Shown here: in pieces, positions 1-7,820 of the stretch
Layout: each line of letters starts with the position of its first letter
Numbering within the stretch: position 1 is the stretch's first letter
DNA from: an uncultured Bacteroides sp.
Lineage (GTDB): Bacteria; Bacteroidota; Bacteroidia; Bacteroidales; Bacteroidaceae
Reading direction: 5' to 3'
Assembly: GCF_905207245.1 (NCBI RefSeq)
Contig: NZ_CAJLKP010000004.1
Coordinates: forward strand, 1 to 64,000
DNA: 64,000 nt
Translations under genes and position numbers: made by a program
Notes under the pieces: generated by a model
The model's database searches: none
What the model saw: the letters and a program-made list of their open reading frames with translations, nothing else
What the model was told of the DNA's origin: nothing

Positions 1-1300
1 AGCCGAAAGAGCGGCTGCAAACGGACTGCAAACAGTCTTATTTGAGAAGAAAGCCATTGGTGGAGTTTGTCTCAATGAGGGGTGTATTCCTACCAAGACT
101 CTGCTCTACTCCGCCAAGTTGTGGGACAATATGAAAAGCGCATCGAAGTATGGCATTTCTGTGCCCGACGGTTCGGCGTTCGATATGCAGAAGATGATTG
201 CCCGCAAGGATAAGATTGTGAAAAAGTTGACCGGCGGTGTGCAGATGACGGTCAACTCCTATGGTGCTGTCATTGTGCCTCACGAAGCTGTGATTGCGGG
301 CGAAGCGGACGGACGCTTCCTGGTTTCGGCAGCGGGGGAGATGTACGAAGTAACCTATCTGTTGGTGTGTACCGGTTCCGATACGGTTATCCCGCCTATC
401 AAAGGTCTGTCCGGGGTTGATTATTGGACGTCGAAAGAGGCCCTTGAGAGCACTGTGCTGCCATCTTCACTGGTCATCATCGGTGGCGGCGTCATCGGGA
501 TGGAATTTGCTTCTTTCTTCAACAGTATGGGCGTACAGGTGTATGTGGTCGAGATGATGCCCGAAGTGCTGGGCGCTATGGATAAAGAAACCAGCGGTAT
601 GTTGCGTTCGGAATATCAGAAGCACGGAGTTAAATTCCATCTGAATACAAAAGTGGTTGAGGTCAGTCCCGAAGGAGTCACTATTGAAAAGGATGACAAA
701 ACGTCGCTCATCGAGGCTGAAAAGATATTGGTCAGCGTAGGCCGGAAAGCCAACCTGCTGCAAGTGGGCTTGGATAAACTGAACATAGAACTGTTGCGTA
801 ACGGTGTGAAAGTGGATGAACACATGCTAACTTCCCATCCGCGGGTATATGCCTGTGGCGACATCACCGGACATTCTATGCTGGCACATACTGCCATTCG
901 CGAAAGTGAGGTTGCCATCAATCATATTCTGGAGGTGGCAGACCGGATGAATTATGATTGTGTGCCGGGCGTAGTGTATACTAATCCCGAAGTGGCCGGT
1001 GTAGGTAAGACCGAAGAAGAACTGAAAAACGCCGGCATCAGTTATCATGTACAGAAATTGCCGATGGCCTATTCCGGCCGTTTCGTAGCCGAGAATGAAC
1101 AGGGAAACGGGCTTTGCAAACTGATACTGGATGATGACGACCGGATAATAGGCTGCCACATGCTGGGCAATCCGGCTTCCGAGTTGATTGTACTTGCCGG
1201 AATTGCCGTGCAGCACGGATATACGGTAGAAGAATTTCAGAAGACTGTCTTCCCACACCCGACGGTCGGCGAAATCTTCCATGAAACACTCTTTGCATAA
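1..1300 (+). CDS. lpdA: Dihydrolipoyl dehydrogenase (E3), 5' end outside window
   Basis: FAD flavoenzyme that reoxidises the dihydrolipoyl arm of a 2-oxo acid dehydrogenase complex with NAD+, in the cytoplasm. The reading frame is already open at base 2. It encodes the redox-disulfide segment GGVCLNEGCIPTK around bases 59-106, which is diagnostic of the family, so the first ATG/TTG inside the window is not the start and the N-terminal FAD-binding residues lie upstream. Further in, the NAD-binding motif VIIGGGVIGMEFAS, the FAD motif VYACGDITG and the C-terminal dimer-interface motif with catalytic His-Glu (FPHPTVGE) are all visible. Its stop codon overlaps the next start by one base (TAATG), which indicates translational coupling with the lipoate ligase. 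E3 of the 2-oxoacid complex encoded downstream is the natural assignment; a role shared with a glycine cleavage system is possible. Confidence 0.95.
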   Translation, partial: AERAAANGLQTVLFEKKAIGGVCLNEGCIPTKTLLYSAKLWDNMKSASKYGISVPDGSAFDMQKMIARKDKIVKKLTGGVQMTVNSYGAVIVPHEAVIAGEADGRFLVSAAGEMYEVTYLLVCTGSDTVIPPIKGLSGVDYWTSKEALESTVLPSSLVIIGGGVIGMEFASFFNSMGVQVYVVEMMPEVLGAMDKETSGMLRSEYQKHGVKFHLNTKVVEVSPEGVTIEKDDKTSLIEAEKILVSVGRKANLLQVGLDKLNIELLRNGVKVDEHMLTSHPRVYACGDITGHSMLAHTAIRESEVAINHILEVADRMNYDCVPGVVYTNPEVAGVGKTEEELKNAGISYHVQKLPMAYSGRFVAENEQGNGLCKLILDDDDRIIGCHMLGNPASELIVLAGIAVQHGYTVEEFQKTVFPHPTVGEIFHETLFA

Positions 1301-2049
1301 TGTTCTGCATTGATAATCGCTGTACGGATATTTATTTTAATCTGGCAGCAGAGGAGTATTTGTTGAAGCAGAAGCGGGGCAACTTCTTTATGCTTTGGCA
1401 GTCGGAACCTTCCGTTGTGATAGGAAAGCATCAGAGTGTGGCGGCGGAGGTGGACGAAACGTTCTTGCACGAAAAAGGAATAGCATTGGCACGCCGTTTC
1501 TCCGGTGGAGGCGCCGTGTATCACGACCGGGGAAACATCAACCTGAGCTTTATTGAAACCAGGAAGCAACCGGATTTTGAATATTACCTGCAACTGGTGG
1601 TCGACTTCCTTGAGAAGGTGGGCATCGCGGCATATGCCGACCAGCGTCTGGGCATTTATGTGGACGAACGGAAAATATCGGGCAGTGCGCAGTGCATACA
1701 CAAAGACCGGGTGATGTATCACTGTACTTTGTTGTTTTCCACCGATTTGGATGTGCTGAATGGTGCATTGAGCGGTCAGCCCGATGCAGAGAACCGCTTG
1801 CCGGGTTCCCGCACCTTACGTGCCGTACCTTCTGTGCGGAGCGAGGTGGCTAACGTAAAAGAGTTTTTGTCCGGGCCTATGGATGTCAAACGCTTTATGC
1901 ATCTGCTTTTCCATTCATTCATAGATGATGACGATAACCGTATCTACCGCTTCTCCGCCGGAGATTTGGAAGCCATCGAACGGTTGAAGGCGGAGAAGTA
2001 TGCTTCGCAGGAGTGGATATATCATAAATCCGCATTAACTTCTGCCTAA
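1300..2049 (+). CDS. lplA: Lipoate-protein ligase A
   Basis: Activates lipoate with ATP and transfers it to the lipoyl-domain lysine of E2. The lipoate-AMP pocket motif RRFSGGGAVYHD sits at residues 65-76. The catalytic lysine motif RKISGSAQ follows, with Lys125. At 249 residues it is clearly shorter than the roughly 340-residue E. coli enzyme. The missing part corresponds to the C-terminal accessory domain, so either a compact single-domain ligase is used or the accessory function is encoded elsewhere. It starts on the A of the preceding stop codon and lies between the E3 and E2 genes, so its likely client is the E2 encoded next door. Confidence 0.93.
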   Translation: MFCIDNRCTDIYFNLAAEEYLLKQKRGNFFMLWQSEPSVVIGKHQSVAAEVDETFLHEKGIALARRFSGGGAVYHDRGNINLSFIETRKQPDFEYYLQLVVDFLEKVGIAAYADQRLGIYVDERKISGSAQCIHKDRVMYHCTLLFSTDLDVLNGALSGQPDAENRLPGSRTLRAVPSVRSEVANVKEFLSGPMDVKRFMHLLFHSFIDDDDNRIYRFSAGDLEAIERLKAEKYASQEWIYHKSALTSA

Positions 2050-2118
2050 GTTAAAAAACTTACTATTCAGTTACTTGTTGTATATACATAATAACCCCCA
2101 AACCTAAAACTTAACTAT

Positions 2119-3426
2119 ATGTCGAGATTTGAAATAAAGATGCCTAAATTAGGCGAAAGTATAACCGAAGGTACCATCGTTTCGTGGTCGGTACAAGTAG
2201 GTGACATCGTTAAAGAAGATGATGTCTTGTTTGAAGTGAATACTGCTAAAGTCAGTGCGGAAGTACCCTCTCCGGTGGCAGGTAAAGTTGTCGAGATTTT
2301 ATTTAAAGAAGGAGATACCGTAGCTGTGGGCACGGTGGTTGCCATCGTTAATATGGGCGATGAAGGTGGTGAAGAACCGCTTCAAAGCAGCCCGGAAATT
2401 ATAAATGAAAAAGCTGAGGTGGCTCCTCCGGAAACTGCCTCGCCACAACAACTTCCCCAGGCGAAAGCTGTCCAATCGGAAGAAGCACGTTGGTATTCTC
2501 CCGTCGTTCTTCTGCTGGCTCGTGAGTTTGGTATCCGGCGGGAAGAACTGGATACTGTGCCGGGTACCGGATACCAGGGGCGCGTCAGTAAAAAGGATAT
2601 CAGGAATTATATCGTCAGGAAGCAAAGAGGTAATGCGGCTGCTACTATAAAGTCTGCTGTGAAGCCGGCTTCTGCCACTACTTCCGAAGTGCATCACAAT
2701 GCTCCTGCCCCTAATGTTCAGGCAACAGAGGGCGTGGAAGTGAAAGAAATGGACCGCGTGCGTAAGGTGATAGCAGACCACATGGTAATGTCGAAACATA
2801 CTTCTCCTCATGTAACCAATGTGGTGGAAGTAGATGTAACCAAACTTGTGAAGTGGCGTGATAAGAATAAAGATGCTTTCTTCCGGAAGGAAGGTGTGAA
2901 ACTCACCTATATGCCTGCCATTACCGAGGCTGTGGCAAAAGCATTGGTTGCCTATCCGCAAGTGAATGTTTCGGTGGAGGGATACAACATCCTGTTTAAG
3001 AAGCATATCAATATCGGCATTGCCGTTTCTCTGAATGACGGCAACCTGATTGTTCCTGTTGTCCGCGATGCCGATCGGCTGAACCTGAACGGACTTGCTG
3101 TAGCCATAGACTCTCTGGCTCTCAAAGCCCGTGACAACAAACTGATGCCCGATGATATTTCCGGAGGTACTTTCACGATAACCAACTTCGGTACGTTTAA
3201 GTCCCTGTTCGGTACGCCTATCATTAACCAACCCCAGGTAGCCATTCTGGGCGTGGGCTATATCGAGAAGAAACCTGCCGTAATAGAAACACCGGAAGGT
3301 GACGTAATTGCCATACGACATAAGATGTACCTATCCCTTTCCTATGATCACAGGGTGGTGGACGGTTCATTGGGCGGCAACTTCCTCTATTATATAAAGG
3401 AGTATCTGGAAAACTGGAAAGAATAA
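2119..3426 (+). CDS. Dihydrolipoamide acyltransferase (E2) of a 2-oxo acid dehydrogenase complex
   Basis: Core subunit that carries the swinging lipoyl arm and transfers the acyl group to CoA. Domains in order: one N-terminal lipoyl domain (about residues 3-76) with the lipoylated lysine at Lys44 in the context NTAKVSAEV; a linker rich in Ala, Pro and Glu; a peripheral-subunit-binding domain (about 131-170, GTGYQGRVSKKDI); a second linker; and the catalytic domain (about 205-435) ending in SYDHRVVDG, with His411 and Asp415 as active-site residues. The residue before the lipoyl lysine is Ala, where most families have Asp (DK), a mild deviation. With E1 fused downstream, a branched-chain or similar 2-oxo acid is more likely the substrate than pyruvate, but sequence alone does not settle this. 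Confidence 0.93.
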   Translation: MSRFEIKMPKLGESITEGTIVSWSVQVGDIVKEDDVLFEVNTAKVSAEVPSPVAGKVVEILFKEGDTVAVGTVVAIVNMGDEGGEEPLQSSPEIINEKAEVAPPETASPQQLPQAKAVQSEEARWYSPVVLLLAREFGIRREELDTVPGTGYQGRVSKKDIRNYIVRKQRGNAAATIKSAVKPASATTSEVHHNAPAPNVQATEGVEVKEMDRVRKVIADHMVMSKHTSPHVTNVVEVDVTKLVKWRDKNKDAFFRKEGVKLTYMPAITEAVAKALVAYPQVNVSVEGYNILFKKHINIGIAVSLNDGNLIVPVVRDADRLNLNGLAVAIDSLALKARDNKLMPDDISGGTFTITNFGTFKSLFGTPIINQPQVAILGVGYIEKKPAVIETPEGDVIAIRHKMYLSLSYDHRVVDGSLGGNFLYYIKEYLENWKE

Positions 3427-3444
3427 ACTAACACCTTGACGAAA

Positions 3445-5481
3445 ATGAAAAAGTATGATATAAAAACCACAGATGTGGAGCTTCTGAAGAAGTGGTATTA
3501 CCTGATGACGTTGGGACGTGCACTCGATGAAAAAGCGCCTGCCTATCTGTTGCAATCTCTTGGCTGGTCCTTCCATGCACCGTATACCGGACATGACGGA
3601 ATACAATTAGCCATCGGACAGGTGTTCACCAAAGGAGAAGATTTTCTCTTCCCTTACTATCGCGATATGCTTACCGCCCTTTCTGCCGGAATGACGGCTG
3701 AAGAACTGATATTGAATGGCATATCCAAAGCTACCGACCCCGGTAGCGGCGGACGCCACATGTCCAATCACTTTGCTAAACCCGAATGGCACATAGAGAA
3801 CATCTCTTCGGCAACGGGTACGCACGACCTTCATGCCGCCGGTGTGGCCCGTGCCATGGTGTACTACAACCACAAAGGAGTGGTCATCACCTCACATGGT
3901 GAGTCTGCTTCTTCCGAAGGATTTGTTTACGAGGCTGTCAACGGTGCCAGTCTCGAGCGCCTGCCTGTTATCTTTGTATGGCAGGATAATGGATATGGCA
4001 TATCCGTTCCGAAGAAAGACCAGACCGCAGCCCGTAAAGTGGCGGATAACTTTTCAGGTTTCAAGAACCTGAAGATTATCCATTGCAATGGAAAAGATGT
4101 GTTCGACTCCATGAATGCCATGACCGAAGCCCGTGAACATGCCTTGCTGAACCGGACTCCGGTTATTGTGCATGCCAATTGTGTCCGTATCGGTTCGCAC
4201 TCCAATTCCGATAAACAAACATTGTATAGGGATGAGAATGAACTGGCTTATGTGAAAGAGGCTGACCCGTTGATGAAGTTCCGCCGGATGCTGTTACGCT
4301 ACAAACGCCTCACCGAAGAAGAACTGAAGGAGATAGAAGAGCAGGCGAAGAAAGAGCTTATCTCGGCTAATCGCAAAGCGCTCACGGCTCCTGACCCCGA
4401 TCCGAAAACCATTTTCGACTATGTGTTGCCGGAACCTTATGAACCGCAAAAATATAAGGACGGAACACACCATGAGACGGAAGGAGAGAAGAAATTTATG
4501 GTAACTGCCATCAATGAAACGTTGAAAGCGGAGTTTCGTCATAATCCCGATACTTTTATCTGGGGGCAGGATGTGGCAAACAGGGATAAAGGTGGTGTCT
4601 TCAATGTGACTAAAGGCATGCAACAGGAATTCGGTGAGCCCCGTGTGTTCAATGCGCCTATTGCTGAAGACTATATTGTGGGCACGGCCAATGGTATGAG
4701 CCGCTTTGACCCTAAAATTCGTGTAGTGATAGAAGGTGCTGAGTTTGCCGATTACTTCTGGCCTGCCGTGGAGCAATATGTGGAGTGTACGCATGAATAC
4801 TGGCGCAGTAACGGAAAGTTTGTGCCTAATGTGACTTTGCGCCTGGCTTCCGGTGGATATATCGGTGGCGGACTGTATCATTCGCAGAATATTGAGGGAG
4901 CTTTGGCTACATTGCCCGGTGCCCGGATTGTCTGTCCTTCTTTTGCTGATGATGCCGCCGGACTGCTCCGCACAAGTATGCGCTCCAGAGGTTTCACTTT
5001 ATTCCTCGAACCTAAGGCTTTATATAACTCGGTGGAAGCTTCAACTATCGTTCCCGATGATTTTGAAGTTCCGTTTGGCAAAGCGCGTATCCGCCGTGAA
5101 GGCTCTGATTTGAGTATCATTACTTATGGTAACACTACGCACTTTTGCTTGAATGTGGCCGAGCGCTTAGAGAAAGAAGGTGGTTGGAGTGTGGAAGTCA
5201 TTGACATCCGTTCTCTTATCCCGTTGGATAAGGAAACCATCTATGAATCGGTGAAGAAAACGAGTAAGGCATTAATTGTGCACGAAGATAAAGTGTTTGC
5301 CGGCTTCGGTGGTGAAATTGCAGCCAGTATCGGTACGGATTTATTCCGCTATCTGGATGCGCCGGTGCAGCGGGTAGGTTCCACTTTTACCCCGGTTGGC
5401 TTTAATCCGATACTGGAACGCGCTATTCTGCCGGATGCAAATAAGATTTATGAAGTAGCCAGAAAACTGTTGGAATATTAA
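3445..5481 (+). CDS. 2-oxo acid dehydrogenase E1, alpha and beta subunits fused
   Basis: Thiamine-diphosphate-dependent decarboxylase that reductively acylates the lipoyl arm of E2. The alpha-type half covers about residues 1-330 and the beta-type half about 345-678, joined in one chain; many bacteria encode them as two genes. The ATG at 3445 was chosen over a TTG three codons upstream. Alpha motifs such as the YRD segment and SGGRHMSNHF are present. The cofactor motif, normally GDG followed by NN, reads GES at residues 152-154 with DN at 181-182, so the usual Mg-binding Asp is Glu153. The beta half has the expected PIAEDYIVGTANG, GGLYHSQNIE and EDKVFAGFGGEI segments. It follows E2 by 18 bases in the same operon. 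The fused layout and motifs favour the branched-chain (2-oxoisovalerate) group. Confidence 0.9.
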   Translation: MKKYDIKTTDVELLKKWYYLMTLGRALDEKAPAYLLQSLGWSFHAPYTGHDGIQLAIGQVFTKGEDFLFPYYRDMLTALSAGMTAEELILNGISKATDPGSGGRHMSNHFAKPEWHIENISSATGTHDLHAAGVARAMVYYNHKGVVITSHGESASSEGFVYEAVNGASLERLPVIFVWQDNGYGISVPKKDQTAARKVADNFSGFKNLKIIHCNGKDVFDSMNAMTEAREHALLNRTPVIVHANCVRIGSHSNSDKQTLYRDENELAYVKEADPLMKFRRMLLRYKRLTEEELKEIEEQAKKELISANRKALTAPDPDPKTIFDYVLPEPYEPQKYKDGTHHETEGEKKFMVTAINETLKAEFRHNPDTFIWGQDVANRDKGGVFNVTKGMQQEFGEPRVFNAPIAEDYIVGTANGMSRFDPKIRVVIEGAEFADYFWPAVEQYVECTHEYWRSNGKFVPNVTLRLASGGYIGGGLYHSQNIEGALATLPGARIVCPSFADDAAGLLRTSMRSRGFTLFLEPKALYNSVEASTIVPDDFEVPFGKARIRREGSDLSIITYGNTTHFCLNVAERLEKEGGWSVEVIDIRSLIPLDKETIYESVKKTSKALIVHEDKVFAGFGGEIAASIGTDLFRYLDAPVQRVGSTFTPVGFNPILERAILPDANKIYEVARKLLEY

Positions 5482-5498
5482 TTAAAAACGAAGTAATT

Positions 5499-6002
5499 AT
5501 GAAAGAGATAGGATTATTTTATGCAATGAATGCTGCCAAGACTTCTCATATAGCTGAAAAGATACGTGAGAAACTTGGGCATAAAGAAGTGGAAATGATA
5601 TTGATAGAAAAGGCTTGGCAAAATGATTTCCAGGCTTATGACAACCTGATAGTGGGTGCCTCCACCTGGTTTGACGGTGAACTGCCCACCTACTGGGATG
5701 AAATGGTGCCGGAAATAGAAAGCCTCGATTTGAAAGGTAAGAAAGTGGCCCTCTTCGGACTTGGTGACCAGATAGGTTATCCCGATAACTTTGTGGACGG
5801 ACTGGGTATCCTGGCTGAGGCTTTTGAGAAGGCGGGAGCTACGCTTGTAGGGTTCACCTCGGCAGAGGGATACTCGTTTAATCATTCAAGAGCCTTGCGC
5901 GATGGTAAATGGTGTGGGTTAGTGATTGATATAGAGAATCAGTCGAAGCTGACGGATAAGCGGATTGCTGATTGGTGCGAACAGTTGAAAGAAGAATTCT
6001 GA
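5499..6002 (+). CDS. Flavodoxin-like protein with altered phosphate-binding loop
   Basis: At 167 residues it has the length and order of a long-chain flavodoxin, a small FMN electron carrier. The parts that match are the first strand (GLFY), the 60s loop with a Trp stacking partner (GASTWFDGELPTYWDE), the 90s loop (ALFGLGDQIGYPDNF) and the C-terminal TSAEGYSFNHSRAL segment. The FMN phosphate loop does not match: after GLFY the usual Ser/Thr-x-Thr-Gly-x-Thr is replaced by AMNAAKT. It may therefore bind FMN differently, or weakly, or have another role. It lies 17 bases behind E1, so it was probably recruited to the same operon, perhaps as an electron carrier for oxo acid metabolism; that role is inference. 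Confidence 0.85.
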   Translation: MKEIGLFYAMNAAKTSHIAEKIREKLGHKEVEMILIEKAWQNDFQAYDNLIVGASTWFDGELPTYWDEMVPEIESLDLKGKKVALFGLGDQIGYPDNFVDGLGILAEAFEKAGATLVGFTSAEGYSFNHSRALRDGKWCGLVIDIENQSKLTDKRIADWCEQLKEEF

Positions 6003-6007
6003 TATAG

Positions 6008-6038
6008 GTTAAGGGGCTCTTTTAATAAGCCCCTTAAC
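6008..6038. terminator. Bidirectional intrinsic terminator
   Basis: A perfect 11-bp stem (GTTAAGGGGCT paired with AGCCCCTTAAC) with a 9-base loop lies in the 42-base gap between the convergent flavodoxin and GH78-like genes. T-rich sequence flanks the hairpin on the + side, and a run of A and T on the other side serves the - strand. Confidence 0.88.
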
Positions 6039-6044
6039 TATTTC

Positions 6045-7808
6045 TTATAATACCTTTATTCCGTCGGGAGCTTTGACCGTAGAAACTATTTTTCCATCAG
6101 TTCCTTTCACATGCTTGATGTAGACCACGCCTAATGGCGTGGGGAAAGTTCCTTCCGCCCATTCCAAATCTCCAAGATGAGGAGTGATGCGTAGAGTCTT
6201 ACAACCTGCATCCACTATCTCGACGCCTAAAATATGCTGTGTCATCCAAGGAGTAGGCCCGGAAGCCCATCCATGGCAGAAACTGTGGCGGAAACTGGGA
6301 TAACAATAATCACCAAAGTCTCCGTGAATATCGTCTTTGCCTTCGGGGACGAAATCATCCAGTCTGGCTGCATTATGTGTCCAGTCCAGATTGAAATCTT
6401 CCCAGAAAGTGGTTGCTCCCAAATCTAACATTCCACCCCAATACTGGCGGATAATGTCGAGAGCCTGTTGATATTCGCCTGCTTGCGCAAGGGCCTGCAA
6501 CATGTAATAACCATAAAAAGTGGAGAAGTCCTTTGCGCCACCTACTGAGATCACTTCGCTGCATGCTTGCTCAGGTTTCATTAATCCTGCGATGGACATC
6601 AGTGCGGCTGCTTGTTTCAAACCGTTAGGCTGTTTTATCTGCTTTTTCAGTCGCTTGGAGATGGCACGGCATTTTTTTGCATGTTCCTGTTCTTCCAGTA
6701 GATTGCATAATATCTCTGCATCTTTCAAGGCCCAGCCAAGCAATGCTCTGCATCCTGCTTCAACCCCCGGCTGATTAGGACTTGACGGCCAATCCAGAAA
6801 ACGTTGTTTTGCCAGATTCTCATTGCCTTCCTCGTCTACGCACTCATCAATACGGTCGATTACTCTGGTTATGTAAGCACGGTGGTGACGTAGAAAATCG
6901 ATATCTCCATTATGCATGTACCATTCATGCTGGATAATCAGATACCACATCGAATAAGTACTGATTCCATTCAGCCATTGGGGCAGGGGGAACTGCTCGC
7001 AAGCCAGGTCTATGCTCTTGTTTACTACTTCGTTATGCCCGAATACGCTCATAATGGTTGCTACTTCGGGGTGCATGTCGCCCAGCCATATCAGGCGGTC
7101 ACGCTTTATGCCATCCCATAAATATTCCTGCATATTCAGGTGAACGGTGTATGCTCCTGTCATCCATATATCATTCAGACGCTGATCGTTGCAACGGAAT
7201 GAACCCAGATAAGGGATATTCCGGTAGCGGAAAATAGCGGGTACTTCTTTCAGGTACATAGTTGTATTGGGGGATAGACAGTCGATACGGATAAAACGGA
7301 ATCCGGTGCTTCCTATTTCTATTTGTCCGTCACTTGGAACCTGCATAGTCATATCACGCATGGCATGGTCGTTTGTGGAATATCCCTTTCTCCGTTTGCC
7401 GCCATCATTTTGGCTACAGGCTTCACTTACGGATTCTCCGAAACGAATGCGTATCGAGGCGGGCCGCCAGGGCTTTGCCGAACCCAATACAAGTTTTAAG
7501 CCTCCGTGCAATTCCCGTCCATAGTCCAGTAGGATAGAGGCGGTATCACTTTCTGTGGTATGCATGGAGCACATATTCCTCCTACCAAGTTCTGTTTGCC
7601 CGGTCCCAGGGAGAAGCAGGACTTCTGTATTGTTGACTAAAGAGTCATTGCTAATCCACATGACCTTCTGGGGAGGTATATATAGGCGTGTTATTTCATC
7701 TGGATGGATGTTCAGGCTGTCTGCACCAAAAACGAGAGGAATGTAAGTTTGGGCTTTTGCTACTCCTGCTACGCATAAAGCTATTGCTGTTATTGCTATT
7801 CTTATCAT
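6045..7808 (-). CDS. GH78-like alpha-L-rhamnosidase family protein
   Basis: Predicted secreted glycosidase. A Sec signal peptide ends at about residue 20 (CVAGVAKAQ). A beta-sandwich region follows, including the DYGRELHGG and FGESVSE segments typical of GH78 accessory domains. An (alpha/alpha)6 barrel begins near residue 205 with CNDQRLNDIW. The GH78 signature region is DGIKRDRLIWLGD at residues 232-244. The acidic positions at 232, 237 and 244 match the catalytic cluster, with Asp at the place often held by Glu. The C-terminal HSFCHGWASGPTPW segment is also family-typical. At 587 residues it is short for GH78. It is the last gene of a - strand group behind the GH27-like gene, 12 bases apart. 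Rhamnosidase activity is plausible; other exo-specificities in this fold cannot be excluded. Confidence 0.85.
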   Translation of the reverse strand: MIRIAITAIALCVAGVAKAQTYIPLVFGADSLNIHPDEITRLYIPPQKVMWISNDSLVNNTEVLLLPGTGQTELGRRNMCSMHTTESDTASILLDYGRELHGGLKLVLGSAKPWRPASIRIRFGESVSEACSQNDGGKRRKGYSTNDHAMRDMTMQVPSDGQIEIGSTGFRFIRIDCLSPNTTMYLKEVPAIFRYRNIPYLGSFRCNDQRLNDIWMTGAYTVHLNMQEYLWDGIKRDRLIWLGDMHPEVATIMSVFGHNEVVNKSIDLACEQFPLPQWLNGISTYSMWYLIIQHEWYMHNGDIDFLRHHRAYITRVIDRIDECVDEEGNENLAKQRFLDWPSSPNQPGVEAGCRALLGWALKDAEILCNLLEEQEHAKKCRAISKRLKKQIKQPNGLKQAAALMSIAGLMKPEQACSEVISVGGAKDFSTFYGYYMLQALAQAGEYQQALDIIRQYWGGMLDLGATTFWEDFNLDWTHNAARLDDFVPEGKDDIHGDFGDYCYPSFRHSFCHGWASGPTPWMTQHILGVEIVDAGCKTLRITPHLGDLEWAEGTFPTPLGVVYIKHVKGTDGKIVSTVKAPDGIKVL

Positions 7809-7820
7809 ATAAATTCTTTA

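Noticed and set aside
1300..2049. Frameshifted or truncated lipoate ligase
   Set aside because: All catalytic motifs are present and the C-terminus is clean; a compact single-domain ligase explains the short length.
2299..3321. Long open frame (340 residues) antisense to E2
   Set aside because: E2 on the + strand is certain; the antisense frame has no signal, motif or plausible composition.
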